From positions 1-59,255 of the forward strand of contig JAEUUP010000141.1 of NCBI GenBank assembly GCA_016787525.1: a stretch of 59,255 bases of DNA, written 5' to 3'. The DNA comes from Saprospiraceae bacterium. GTDB lineage: Bacteria; Bacteroidota; Bacteroidia; Chitinophagales; Saprospiraceae. This document shows, in pieces, positions 16,262 through 24,654 of this stretch. Position 1 is the first letter of the stretch. Each line of letters opens with the position of its first letter. The position numbers and the translations under genes were made by a program. Under the pieces are notes generated by a model, which worked only from the letters and a program-made list of their open reading frames with translations, was not told where the DNA came from and ran no database searches.

Positions 16262-17710
16262 ATGAAAAAATTCTTTAAATATATCATCCTGTTCAGTGCT
16301 TTAACTGTCAGTAGTTGCGATAAACTGATTGAGGTGACACCACGACAATCTATTGACACATCCACAGCACTTAATTCGCAAGAAAACATCAATGCAGCCA
16401 TCACTGATGTGTATGTCGCACTCAAAGCCGTTGAAATCTATGGACGCGACTTAATCTGTACCGCAGAAGCTTTGGGCGACGACAGCCGCATCATCAACCG
16501 CGCAGGTGGCCGCTACGTCAATCAAGGCAGTAATGTCATCAACAACCATATTGGTGGTTGGTCAGTCTATTATGCGGCCATCAATAGAGCCAATTTGGTC
16601 TTACGGGCTTTGCCCAAAAGCACTTTTTCGGATGCTAAAAAGGCAGAATTAGAAGGCGAAGTCAAGTTCTTACGTGCTTTGTTATATTTCAACCTCATGC
16701 GTACCTATGCATTCGAGCCTAAAGCCATTATCGCATCGTTGGATAAAGGTGGTGTACCATTGATGGTTGACGGTGTGGATGCATTGAGTGAAGTATCTTA
16801 TCCAGAAAGAGCTCCCGTAGCAGATGTGTATGCTCAAATTTATAAAGACTTGACCGACGCTGTTGCCAAAGCACCTACAACAGGTGGGCCAAACAAAGCC
16901 ACAAAAGCCGCAGCAAATGCCTTGTTTGCGAGAGTCGCTCTTTATAATGAAGATTGGGCAAATGCTGTAAAATATGCCACCGATGCCTTAGCTGGTGGCT
17001 TAGGTCGTTTTGTCGCAAGCAACGAGTATGTCGCTTCTTGGCGTGCAGCCAGTCATCCAGAGTCTATATTTGAAGTGTTATTTCAAACACGACAAGAAAA
17101 CATTGGTGTCAATGAATCCATTCAATCTGCTTATACATCCATTGGCTCAGTATCTGAGGCGACAGCACTAGCCGCTTCACGTCCTGCAACTTTACCGCCA
17201 GCAAGCGGATGGGGTGCGGTAGTCCCTACAACAGCATTGTTGGCATTGTACGATTCGATTGATGTTAGAAAAGGTTTGTATCAATTGGGTTTGAATCGTT
17301 CAAACACCATCACGACGGAGTGTACAAAGTTTTTAGGCAAATCAGGTATTGTTTACATGGACAATGTGCCTGTGATTCGTATTTCTGAACTTTATTTAAT
17401 TCGCGCTGAAGCTTATGCCAAACAAGATAAACTCGTTGAAGCACTCGCCGATGTCAACAAAATCAGAACCAGAGCAGGTATTGCAGCTTCAACTGCGGCA
17501 ACCAGCACTGCTTTGTTGACAGAAATAGAGAAACAACGTCGCCTCGAATTGGCATTTGAAGGTCATCGCTGGTTTGATTTGAAACGCAACAAAAAAGATG
17601 TTGTCAAATCAACAGGCAATGTGCCTTATGGCGATGCCCGTATCCTCGCACCATTGCCAACTTCTGAAATTTTGGTCAACAAAAAGTTGGTACAAAATGC
17701 AGGCTACTAA
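16262..17710 (+). CDS. SusD/RagB-type surface lipoprotein
   Basis: This 482-residue lipoprotein has a signal peptide with lipobox LTVSSC (Cys at residue 19). It carries the SusD N-terminal pattern (VTPRQSIDTSTALNSQENINAAITDVY), the RAEAYAKQDKLVEALADVNKIRTRAG helical region and the closing LEFxGHRWFDLKR-type signature (LAFEGHRWFDLKR). It should cap the SusC barrel and bind ligand at the cell surface. Both gaps around it, before (16206) and after (17722), contain one copy of the window-wide motif. Confidence 0.95.
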   Translation: MKKFFKYIILFSALTVSSCDKLIEVTPRQSIDTSTALNSQENINAAITDVYVALKAVEIYGRDLICTAEALGDDSRIINRAGGRYVNQGSNVINNHIGGWSVYYAAINRANLVLRALPKSTFSDAKKAELEGEVKFLRALLYFNLMRTYAFEPKAIIASLDKGGVPLMVDGVDALSEVSYPERAPVADVYAQIYKDLTDAVAKAPTTGGPNKATKAAANALFARVALYNEDWANAVKYATDALAGGLGRFVASNEYVASWRAASHPESIFEVLFQTRQENIGVNESIQSAYTSIGSVSEATALAASRPATLPPASGWGAVVPTTALLALYDSIDVRKGLYQLGLNRSNTITTECTKFLGKSGIVYMDNVPVIRISELYLIRAEAYAKQDKLVEALADVNKIRTRAGIAASTAATSTALLTEIEKQRRLELAFEGHRWFDLKRNKKDVVKSTGNVPYGDARILAPLPTSEILVNKKLVQNAGY

Positions 17711-17808
17711 ATTCATTTTATACTGAGGGGGTGTTTTCCCTTCTCATTAGTGGATTTAAACAGTCATTTTAGTCGTTTTTTCAGTAAAAATTAAAATTTA
17801 ATCAGAAA

Positions 17809-18303
17809 ATGAAACAACTCACAATAGCTTTACTCATGCTTGTCACTGTGTCCATGACATCATGTTTCAAAGAGTTTGATTATACATTCAACGAAAAGAA
17901 AATTGTTGAATTGGAAGATGCCGTGCGTCGTACACCAGCTTCGGGAGTGTCTTACCCCATCATCAGCGTGACGCGCACAGCTGGCTCACAGTCACTTCAA
18001 GTGAATCTGGTTGGCGAACAATTAAAAGCCGCCCAAGACATGACTTTTTCGATTGATACAGCCATTTCAGGTCTTTTAAATGCTTCAACAATTAGAGCTG
18101 AGGCAGGTACACATTTCAATTTGAATGGCGGAAAGTTTACTTTTAAACAAGATACAAGTTTTTCATTCATCAAATTTGATGTTCTGAATGTGCCAGCTCA
18201 AACAGGCAAAACGGCCTTGTTGTTGCTCAAGCTGGAAGGCAATTCTGAAATCACAGCCAATCCAAACTACAACCGTGTGGGTTTTAGGATTGATTTGAAA
18301 TAG
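17809..18303 (+). CDS. Exported lipoprotein of the SusCD operon
   Basis: This 164-residue lipoprotein has a short signal peptide and lipobox VSMTSC (Cys 19). The mature part is beta-rich, with an immunoglobulin-like strand pattern (SGVSYPIISVTRTAGSQSLQ; TGKTALLLLKLEGNSEI). By position, third after SusC and SusD, and by size it is likely a surface glycan-binding or DUF1735/DUF4843-like accessory protein. I do not recognise it firmly. It ends 20 bp before a hairpin that closes the operon. Confidence 0.7.
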   Translation: MKQLTIALLMLVTVSMTSCFKEFDYTFNEKKIVELEDAVRRTPASGVSYPIISVTRTAGSQSLQVNLVGEQLKAAQDMTFSIDTAISGLLNASTIRAEAGTHFNLNGGKFTFKQDTSFSFIKFDVLNVPAQTGKTALLLLKLEGNSEITANPNYNRVGFRIDLK

Positions 18304-18322
18304 TCGTATTGCACACAATAAA

Positions 18323-18374
18323 AAAAGGGTGGAAGGTGAAAATACCCCTCAGTATTTTTCACTTTTCACCCTTT
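18323..18374 (+). terminator. Terminator of the SusCD operon
   Basis: AAAAGGGTGGAAGGTGAAAA pairs imperfectly with TTTTTCACTTTTCACCCTTT across a loop made of an ACTGAGGGG copy (18345-18353, minus), and T runs follow. It separates the lipoprotein gene from the LytTR regulator, so the regulator is probably read from its own promoter. Confidence 0.7.
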
Positions 18375-18402
18375 TCTATTGATTTTTTTTTATTTTTACC
18401 AC

Positions 18403-19164
18403 ATGAAAACAATTTTGATTGACGACGAACGCCAGAGCATCACAGCCTTACAAGCCAAATTGGAACTTGTCGCTCCCGATGTGGAGATTGTAGCGACATT
18501 TCAAAACCCTGTGGAAGCCATCGCTCAAATTAAAGATTTGAAGCCCGATGTCTTGTTTTTGGACATCGAAATGCCTTCGATGAATGGCTTTCAGTTGCTC
18601 GAAAAGCTGCAACCTTACGATTTTGCCGTCGTTTTTGTCACGGCTTACAACCAATATGCCATCCGAGCCTTGCGAGCGAGTGCGGTTGACTATCTGATGA
18701 AGCCGATTGACATTGATGAGTTGAAAAACACCATCGAAACACTACGAACTCAAATCCAAAAAGCCCCCCCTCAGTACGACAGTCGTTTAAACCACCTTTT
18801 CGATACGCTCAAACATCTGACCAATAATCAATTATCTGACAAAATCGCCCTTTCGACCCAAGACGGTGTATTGTTCATCCAAGTCAAAGACATCTTGCGG
18901 GTGGAGGCGATGAGCAACTATTCCTCTTTCTTTTTGATGAACAAACAGCGCATTGTTGTATCGCGTACTTTGAAAGAGTTTGAAGAAGTGCTGATTCCCT
19001 ACAATTTCTTTCGTGCCAATCGGTCTCAATTGGTCAATTTGAATCAAATTTCAAAATATCAAAAAGGCGATGGTGGCGTTCTGCATCTCACCGATGGCTA
19101 TGAAGTAGAAGTGTCTCCTCAACGCAAAGCTGAATTGTTGGAAAAACTGGCTTTGTCGAAATAG
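18403..19164 (+). CDS. LytTR-family response regulator
   Basis: This 253-residue protein has a receiver domain (about 1-120) with the acidic pair at D7/D8, phospho-acceptor D54 in VLFLDIEMPSMNG, the FVTAYNQYAIRA switch segment and K100 in YLMKPID. A LytTR DNA-binding domain follows (about 145-250: VKDILRVEAMSNYSSFFL; VSRTLKEFEEVLIPYNFFRANRSQLVNL). The ATG at 18403 is chosen over an in-frame TTG at 18379 because MKTILIDDE is the canonical beginning. LytTR proteins bind pairs of roughly 10-bp boxes about two helical turns apart; phased boxes of that kind lie upstream of three nearby genes. The likely kinase partner is encoded at 9873-13016 (inferred). Confidence 0.95.
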   Translation: MKTILIDDERQSITALQAKLELVAPDVEIVATFQNPVEAIAQIKDLKPDVLFLDIEMPSMNGFQLLEKLQPYDFAVVFVTAYNQYAIRALRASAVDYLMKPIDIDELKNTIETLRTQIQKAPPQYDSRLNHLFDTLKHLTNNQLSDKIALSTQDGVLFIQVKDILRVEAMSNYSSFFLMNKQRIVVSRTLKEFEEVLIPYNFFRANRSQLVNLNQISKYQKGDGGVLHLTDGYEVEVSPQRKAELLEKLALSK

Positions 19165-19208
19165 TCAATGAACATTGACACAACTAAGTAAGACGATTTT
19201 AATAAACG

Positions 19209-19397
19209 ACACCATTACGGACTGTTTTTTTGCTCCGAAGGAGTCTCTTGGGCAAGCAAAAAAAGCGTGCTTTGAGAATATTTTTTACGGATTGAAGCTA
19301 AAAATTGAGGCTTTTGCCTCAATTTTTAGCTTCAATCCATAAAAAAATTTATTTTGTACGCCTTTCGTGCGTAGCACGAAACAGTTTATAATGGTGT
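19209..19397. repeat. Nested-palindrome element (MITE-like)
   Basis: Outer inverted arms ACACCATTACGGACTGTTT (19209-19227) and AAACAGTTTATAATGGTGT (19379-19397) pair at 16 of 19 positions. Inside are CTCCGAAGGAG, a near-perfect hairpin at 19289-19338 (23-nt arms around TTTT) and TTTCGTGC-GTA-GCACGAAA (19363-19381). It lies between convergent genes, so the inner hairpin can terminate both transcripts. No transposase or coding sequence is seen inside. Whether other copies exist in the genome is unknown. Confidence 0.6.
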
Positions 19398-19412
19398 AAT
19401 TATGTTGCGTTA

Positions 19413-19862
19413 CTAATCAAACCTCACCGACTTTACGATATTGGGTCTGAAATAGGGTTTGGCAACTGTACCGCAATTGGGTGTTAGGAACTTAACAGTT
19501 TGAACTTCGTTGGGTTGTAGTTTGAGTTGCTTTTGAAAACCTGAAATCTGCTCGGTATCACATTTCAAAGAACGTGCTGCGCCTTCCCATAGGCGGTTGC
19601 TGATGTTCCGCACTTCATAAATAGCATCAATTTGTGTTTGATACTGAGGGGCTTGTGTATTCATGCCCCACCGATAGCGATACTCCACGCCATCTTTACG
19701 TTGCCAAGCCGACCAATCGCCTGTTTTGTAGAGTGGTACAGCCACATTGACTGTCGAGGCTTTGGATTTTACTTTTATGTTTTGCTCATAAACAGACTGT
19801 GCCGAAAGCATCATAGGCACAAAAGCCAGTAAGAGAACAAGGTGATAAGTCCGTATTTTCAT
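19413..19862 (-). CDS. Small exported protein, unknown function
   Basis: This 149-residue protein starts at the ATG ending at 19862, where MKIRTYHLVLLLAFVPMMLS is a clear signal peptide with cleavage after SAQ. An upstream in-frame ATG (19928) would place the shared promoter inside the gene and is rejected. The mature part has strand-rich segments (WSAWQRKDGVEYRYRWG, EVRNISNRLWEGAARSLKCD) and two cysteines. I do not recognise the family. It is the first of three genes with the phased-box promoter (19915-20003). One motif copy (19643) encodes Pro-Gln-Tyr. Confidence 0.75.
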   Translation of the reverse strand: MKIRTYHLVLLLAFVPMMLSAQSVYEQNIKVKSKASTVNVAVPLYKTGDWSAWQRKDGVEYRYRWGMNTQAPQYQTQIDAIYEVRNISNRLWEGAARSLKCDTEQISGFQKQLKLQPNEVQTVKFLTPNCGTVAKPYFRPNIVKSVRFD

Positions 19863-19914
19863 TATATTTGAATTTAAAAGGTGATAAAAAGCTTCATTTG
19901 GTTTTTTGTTACTA

Positions 19915-20002
19915 CAAAGATGTGACAAAAACTGAGGGGGTAAGAATGCTAATGAGCGAACCCCCTCAGTAACTGAGTGAAAACAGTAGTTGAATGAGCG
20001 AA
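19915..20002 (-). promoter_or_regulatory. Phased-box promoter 1
   Basis: Given on the + strand, so transcription reads leftwards: a -7-like CAAAGATG (19915-19922), 8 nt, ACTGAGGGGG (19931-19940), then boxes AATGAGCGAA (19951-19960), ACTGAGTGAA (19972-19981) and AATGAGCGAA (19993-20002) at exact 21-bp steps. The start codon is 52 nt from the -7 element. The layout is shared with the promoters at 23963 and 26904. A second, inverted motif copy (19962-19970) lies between boxes 1 and 2. Confidence 0.75.
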
Positions 20003-20003
20003 C

Positions 20004-21551
20004 TTAATTACAAGCCATTTTTATCGGTTTAGCAGCGACTTTTAAGCCATAACTGGAGTTGTTGACAATGTCTTGACCAAATGGTGAAAGACTCGTTGCC
20101 GTGCGATTAAGTGAGACTTGACGGTCGGGGCAAAAGTCATAGTGCCACATCCAAGCCAACCAACTGACACTATGGGTTTGCGAAGCACTTAAAACGGCTT
20201 TGCAGACATCGTTGATGTCGTATTGACAGTTCACATTGCCTTCTTGTTGAATAGCAACTTCTCCTAAAACAAAACAAAGGTTACTGTTTTTGATAGCGGC
20301 GATTTGGTTTTGAACATCAGTCAAATAATTGGGCTTGGTGCTGATGACATTGCCATTATTGTCTAAATTGTACTTAAAACGCGCCCAATAAGTATGTGCG
20401 CTCAAAACGATATTGTGCAAAGGGTCGTGATTCAAAAGGCTTTGACCTTTTTCTAAAAGAACTTCATGTGCATTGCCACCATCAGGTGCGTCAATCATCA
20501 AAGGCACGCGAATGCCTGCACCGCGCAATTGTGTGATGGCATCTTTATAGAGTGTTTCAAAAGCATCTTTTCGCGCTTGTCCACCGCCTGCCCACTGATA
20601 GAAGCCGTATTCGTTGGCGATATTGATAATCATATTCTTCTCATATTTTTTAATCATAGCCACAACATCCGTTCGTTTCCACCAATTCAAAATAATGCTT
20701 TGGAACTGTGCTGCATTGTCTTTCGTAGTCAAGTCGTGCAAATCCACTATTGCTACCAATTGATTTTGAAGACAGTACGAGAGAACGTTATCCAAGTTTT
20801 GCAGCGTGAATTGTGTTTGATTGGGATCAGAGACTTGTGTGTACCAAGCAAGGCGGACAGTATTTGCACCCGTCTTTTTAATTTCACTGATTTCATTCGC
20901 ACTTGTCAGTGGGCCATAACCCCAATTGTGTGGTGCGACATTGACACCCCTCAGTATAACCGAGTTGCCGCAGATGTCTGTCAGAAAACGACCTTTCACT
21001 GTCATGTATTCAGCAGCAGGTGTAGGTGTAGGTGTATTGCAAGGCATCTTTGTTGGGCTAAGAACGATGCTGTGATTGACGGTATTGGTTGCCGTTTTCA
21101 CGACCCAATTGAGGGTGTAAGCTGTATTCGATTTATTCACACTGACTTCTACTTTTGTGCTTGGGTTAATTGAGGTTGCGTTGACTGTGCCATAAACCCG
21201 ACCATTTTCTTCAAAAAAGCGACAACTTTGGCGGAAAAGGCGTGTCGGGTTGTTGGGTGTACCTTGAATAATCAATTGCAAGTCAGCATAATTGTATCCA
21301 CAACCGTTGACAGAGCCTGTACCTTGATTGTTGTTGTAGTTGGCAGCGAAGGCGTTGGCTTGCTGATTGACGGGTGCGGTTTTCAATGCCGCAATAATTT
21401 CTCTTAGATTAAAAACAGACAAGCGGATAGCCGCTGTCGTTGTCGGAACATTCGTTTGTATGCGTTGCGATGGATTGTCGAACTGCGCCCATATCGGACA
21501 ACTGATTGTAATAAATAGGGCAAAAAGGCTGTTTTTTAAGTTCTTTTTCAT
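20004..21551 (-). CDS. Secreted glycoside hydrolase family 5 protein
   Basis: This 515-residue protein has a signal peptide (ends near PIWAQ). An N-terminal region of about 170 residues of unknown type, possibly carbohydrate-binding, is followed by a GH5 (beta/alpha)8 domain: FLTDICGNSVILRGVNVAPH, the NIANEYGF segment with general acid/base E314, HTYWARFKYN and FVLGEVA with nucleophile E431. GH5 enzymes cut beta-linked glucans, mannans or related chains; the exact target is not readable here. It may supply substrate to the SusCD system upstream. A motif copy (20947, minus) gives Leu-Arg-Gly within the conserved VILRGVNV, where RGVN is typical of the family anyway. Confidence 0.88.
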   Translation of the reverse strand: MKKNLKNSLFALFITISCPIWAQFDNPSQRIQTNVPTTTAAIRLSVFNLREIIAALKTAPVNQQANAFAANYNNNQGTGSVNGCGYNYADLQLIIQGTPNNPTRLFRQSCRFFEENGRVYGTVNATSINPSTKVEVSVNKSNTAYTLNWVVKTATNTVNHSIVLSPTKMPCNTPTPTPAAEYMTVKGRFLTDICGNSVILRGVNVAPHNWGYGPLTSANEISEIKKTGANTVRLAWYTQVSDPNQTQFTLQNLDNVLSYCLQNQLVAIVDLHDLTTKDNAAQFQSIILNWWKRTDVVAMIKKYEKNMIINIANEYGFYQWAGGGQARKDAFETLYKDAITQLRGAGIRVPLMIDAPDGGNAHEVLLEKGQSLLNHDPLHNIVLSAHTYWARFKYNLDNNGNVISTKPNYLTDVQNQIAAIKNSNLCFVLGEVAIQQEGNVNCQYDINDVCKAVLSASQTHSVSWLAWMWHYDFCPDRQVSLNRTATSLSPFGQDIVNNSSYGLKVAAKPIKMACN

Positions 21552-21596
21552 TGATTTTTTATTGAAATAGTGATGAAATGAGTTCTATGGGTTTTG

Positions 21597-21629
21597 ATAC
21601 TGAGGGGGTGTTTTAGTACCCCTCAGTAT
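21597..21629. terminator. Inverted pair of the window motif forming a hairpin
   Basis: ATACTGAGGGG (21597-21607) and its exact complement CCCCTCAGTAT (21619-21629) are separated by GTGTTTTAGTA. The pair lies 32 bp after the end of the beta-helix gene and 46 bp before the GH5 start. Inverted pairing of an abundant motif at a gene end is how uptake sequences commonly serve as terminators in Neisseria and Haemophilus. Confidence 0.6.
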
Positions 21630-21661
21630 TTTGCTAGTAATACAGGTTTTCGGAGTTATCT

Positions 21662-23350
21662 TTAGAGTTTGTTGAAGGTCACAATTTTAAATTCACCGTT
21701 TTTTGACGACAATTTAAGGAAATAATAACCTTGCTGCAAACTTGTTAGGTTGATAGTAGAACTGGTCATATTGTTTTTTAGACACAACCTTCCAGACACG
21801 TCGAATACTTCATAAATATCGAAAGAAGTTGTATCGCCTTTCAAATGCGCCATATCGTAAATGGGGTTTGGAAACACAAAAATGGGTTTATCCTCTATCT
21901 TTGATTCTTTTATTTTCGATACGATTGCAGTTCCTGTACCAATCACATTGCTTGGTGGCGGCACTTGTAAACTTGCACCTGCATTCAATTCATCAGCTCC
22001 AATATCAGGCGATCCTGTGCGGAGATTTCCATCATAGTCACGGCTGTTTGAGGGTATGCTTCGCCCTGCATCAATGGCAATACTGCCTGCCACGAGATGA
22101 AATTGAGTGTTGAGATTAGGATTCCCTTCTCGGCTCGTCAAATCCAATTGTGTACGAGTCTTCCATTCCGCAAAGTTGGGATAAGGATACGAGACACCAT
22201 CGTTAAACTTAGCTGCTCCTGTGGTTTTGTGATAAATATTATTGGCAAATACATTTGTACCTGTCAAAGCACCTTCACGCAATTGCGCTGTAAAATCTTC
22301 GTCTCCTGTACCACTTTTGTCAATAAAAATATTGTTATAGACTTTGATGCTTTGATTGGCAGGTGTCAATGTCAATGAATTACTTATCCAAACTTCCCCT
22401 TTAGCACAAAAAAGAGGTGCATGAAATTTAGGCGTAGCAGTTACAACTGTGTTGTTGTAGGCTTCACAGTTTTGTGCTGCAAAAAAACCGATACCTGCAC
22501 CACCTGTATTGACAACCATGTTGTTCCGTGCGATAGAATTGATGCATTCGTAATAGCTCGGATTCGTTGTTGTATCAAAAAAATCCGCATCGGTATAAAA
22601 ACCCAATAGAATACCCGCCTCACCCGTCTCCATGATTAGGTTTTCTTCTATAATACAATTTTTAGCACCGCCTTTGGCATAGATACCCGTGGTTGATGTG
22701 TGATGAATATAACATCCTTTCACCTCCATACCCCAACCATTCACATTGTCAATACCTTCTGCATTAGGGTCATTGGGGTTATTGCCAGGTCCTTTACCTG
22801 AATTATAAATACTGCAATTTAATATCTTGATATTGTTGCAAAAAGGCTTGATTTTGATGCAATCTCGACCTGTGTCGTGTATTTTACAATTGCGAATCGT
22901 GATATTGCTCACGCCATGACGTTGATTGAGCGGTACACCCCAATCCCAGTTTGTTTCGAAACTGACACCATAGTAATAACCTCCAGTGATTTCCAGATTT
23001 TCTAAAGTGCCACCAACCACATCAGGTTCATTGTACCAAATACAAGATGCGATGTCCTCATCGTTCATGACGGCATTGATGATTGCCCACTCACCTGTGT
23101 AGGAACGCAAGGTCAAGTTGCTTTTGGTGATGCGAATTTCGTTGGAAGAATAAGTTCCGCCTCGCAATTCGATAATATCACCAGCCGCCGCACTCGAAAT
23201 CGCCTTGGGTATGGTTTTAAAGGGCGCGGACAATGTACCCGCCGAATTGTCATTGCCTGTTGTGGCAACATACCATGTTTTAGCATTCAAAAAGTCAAAA
23301 ATAAGGAAAGAGAGGCAGAGCGAAAAGATATATTTTGACATTGCTTTCAA
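21662..23350 (-). CDS. Right-handed beta-helix protein with T9SS C-terminal domain
   Basis: This 562-residue secreted protein has a signal peptide, then TWYVATTGNDNSAGTLSAPF (DUF1565-type opening of bacterial polysaccharide-lyase-like beta-helices). About 350 residues of right-handed parallel beta-helix coils follow (ENLEITGGYYYGVSF; ITIRNCKIHDTGRDCIKI; NCIIEENLIMETGEAGI), then a low-complexity link and a C-terminal T9SS type A sorting domain (FVFPNPIYDMAHLKGD ... GYYFLKLSSKNGEFK). It is probably a cell-surface polysaccharide-binding or lyase-like protein; no catalytic residues could be assigned. A second in-frame ATG (23341) is an equally good start. Confidence 0.85.
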   Translation of the reverse strand: MKAMSKYIFSLCLSFLIFDFLNAKTWYVATTGNDNSAGTLSAPFKTIPKAISSAAAGDIIELRGGTYSSNEIRITKSNLTLRSYTGEWAIINAVMNDEDIASCIWYNEPDVVGGTLENLEITGGYYYGVSFETNWDWGVPLNQRHGVSNITIRNCKIHDTGRDCIKIKPFCNNIKILNCSIYNSGKGPGNNPNDPNAEGIDNVNGWGMEVKGCYIHHTSTTGIYAKGGAKNCIIEENLIMETGEAGILLGFYTDADFFDTTTNPSYYECINSIARNNMVVNTGGAGIGFFAAQNCEAYNNTVVTATPKFHAPLFCAKGEVWISNSLTLTPANQSIKVYNNIFIDKSGTGDEDFTAQLREGALTGTNVFANNIYHKTTGAAKFNDGVSYPYPNFAEWKTRTQLDLTSREGNPNLNTQFHLVAGSIAIDAGRSIPSNSRDYDGNLRTGSPDIGADELNAGASLQVPPPSNVIGTGTAIVSKIKESKIEDKPIFVFPNPIYDMAHLKGDTTSFDIYEVFDVSGRLCLKNNMTSSTINLTSLQQGYYFLKLSSKNGEFKIVTFNKL

Positions 23351-23403
23351 TGATTTTAGTTTACGATAGAATTAATTATGCATTCAATAAGGCTTATCAA
23401 CGC

Positions 23404-23913
23404 CTATTTCGGCGGTGCAACAGCTTGAAATTGAATCCGAATCGGGCTACCATTTACTACTGAGGGGTTACAAAAACCACCGCTTGTGTAGCCCATTTTG
23501 ATTAGTGTCAAATACTGCGGTGCTGAAAGGCGATTGTTGACTGGAAATACATCTACACCGTATTGTTGTCCTGCTTTCAAGCCTGTAAGAATGAAAGAAT
23601 ACGATTTACCACCACCTATTAGTTGCGTCAAATTGATTTGTGCATTCACTTGAAAACCGCCGACTTCAACCAAACGGCTGGTGCAAGCCAATGAATTGCT
23701 ATTGGGTGTGCCTGGATAAACTTCAAATACTTTGAAATAGAACATGTCGGCTGGGTTGGGCAATTCTTGAACGGTGACGCTTGAACTTGTCTTAATTTCT
23801 ACTTTCAAACCTGAAGCTGAAGGTAATCTGGTTTTGAAACGTGAGTCTGATTGAGCGATTGCGCTACTGACACAAAGTACGATGACGACGATGATTGACA
23901 GGATGTTTTTCAT
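23404..23913 (-). CDS. Small exported protein, unknown function
   Basis: This 169-residue protein has a classic signal peptide (MKNILSIIVVIVLCVSSAIA, cut before QSD). The mature part shows a fibronectin-III-like strand pattern (SGLKVEIKTSSSVTVQEL, YSFILTGLKAGQQYGVDVFP) and two cysteines, but I do not recognise a named family. It has the second phased-box promoter (23963-24029). A motif copy at 23459 encodes Pro-Ser-Val near the C-terminus. Confidence 0.75.
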   Translation of the reverse strand: MKNILSIIVVIVLCVSSAIAQSDSRFKTRLPSASGLKVEIKTSSSVTVQELPNPADMFYFKVFEVYPGTPNSNSLACTSRLVEVGGFQVNAQINLTQLIGGGKSYSFILTGLKAGQQYGVDVFPVNNRLSAPQYLTLIKMGYTSGGFCNPSVVNGSPIRIQFQAVAPPK

Positions 23914-23962
23914 TATGGTTTAAATTTAAAAAGTGAATGATTATTTTTTCTGATTGATGATA

Positions 23963-24050
23963 CAAAGATGCCGCAAATACTGAGGGGGTAGGGACGAGAA
24001 TGAGTGAATAGCCTGTTTGAATGAGCGAATAAGTCTATTTAGAAAATGAA
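23963..24050 (-). promoter_or_regulatory. Phased-box promoter 2
   Basis: On the + strand: CAAAGATG (23963-23970), 8 nt, ACTGAGGGGG (23979-23988), then boxes AATGAGTGAA (23999-24008) and AATGAGCGAA (24020-24029). A weak third (AGAAAATGAA) begins at 24041. All are at 21-bp steps, and the first starts 28 nt beyond the -7 element exactly as in promoters 1 and 3. The start codon of the 23404-23913 gene is 49 nt away. Confidence 0.75.
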
Positions 24051-24064
24051 CTAAAAAAAGACAA

Positions 24065-24535
24065 TCATTCGACGTGAATCTTAAAAACACAAGTCTCCAA
24101 CGGTTGGGTGCTGGGTGGATCGAAAGGACGTAAGTATTTAAACGTCAATGTATCTGTTCCTTTTTGTTGCCCTTCAAAAGTGAAAATATTAAGCGTAGCT
24201 GCACCATCAAGTGTTTCTGTCGTAGCTTTCTGTACAGTTCGCCCATTAAATTGTACGGATGTTAAGTTGTGTGTTTTAGAATCGAAAAGCCAACTATAAC
24301 CTTTGCTTGGATAGGCTTTGAGTTGGCATACTAATGTTTGTCCTTGTTTGATAGAAACCACCGTCTCAGATGGACAGTTTTTGAGATAAAAAGTATCCAT
24401 AGCTGTGATGGATTTAGGATTTGCAGCTGCCATCGGATGGGTGTCGGTCGTGGTTTGTTGATGTTTATGGGTGAATTGGCATTGTACGACAATAGAACAA
24501 AAGAAGATGCTCACCCAAAAGCCATGTTTTTTCAT
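24065..24535 (-). CDS. Chagasin-family (I42) cysteine-protease inhibitor, exported
   Basis: This 156-residue protein has a signal peptide, possibly of lipoprotein type (SIVVQC). The mature beta-sandwich carries the three chagasin loop signatures: the NPTTGY-like YPSKGYSW, the central G-rich loop near TLDGAATLNIFTFEGQQKG, and the final strand LTFKYLRPFDPP (family consensus YxRPW). Chagasins insert these loops into the active cleft of papain-type proteases. The neighbouring upstream gene on the same strand encodes such a protease, so this is most likely its cognate inhibitor protecting the producer (inference). A 119-bp gap with a strong hairpin separates the two. Confidence 0.85.
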   Translation of the reverse strand: MKKHGFWVSIFFCSIVVQCQFTHKHQQTTTDTHPMAAANPKSITAMDTFYLKNCPSETVVSIKQGQTLVCQLKAYPSKGYSWLFDSKTHNLTSVQFNGRTVQKATTETLDGAATLNIFTFEGQQKGTDTLTFKYLRPFDPPSTQPLETCVFKIHVE

Positions 24536-24585
24536 TTTATTAGACTAATTTGATTGTTTACTGAGGGGGAGAATTGTTGAGTAAA

Positions 24586-24642
24586 GAACAAGGATTGTTT
24601 GTTTTGTAAGCCTTACCCTTCAAAAACAAACAATCCTTGTTC
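24586..24642 (-). terminator. Terminator of the papain-type protease gene
   Basis: GAACAAGGATTGTTTGTTTT (from 24586) pairs with AAAACAAACAATCCTTGTTC (ending 24642) with one bulge and a loop of about 15 nt. It lies 13 bp beyond the protease stop codon and separates that gene from the inhibitor gene. Confidence 0.75.
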
Positions 24643-24654
24643 CTTATTCAATCA

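Noticed and set aside
18379-18402. Earlier TTG start for the LytTR regulator
   Set aside because: It would add MIFFYFYH, overlaps the terminator of the preceding operon and removes the canonical receiver start MKTILIDDE.
19863-19928. Earlier ATG start for the exported protein at 19413
   Set aside because: It would bury the signal peptide behind 22 residues and place the -7-like element CAAAGATG inside the coding sequence.
24560-24585. A fourth phased-box promoter for the chagasin-type inhibitor gene
   Set aside because: One box-like GTTGAGTAAA and a motif copy occur, but the spacing differs (16 instead of 20 nt between starts) and there is no matching -7 element or second box.
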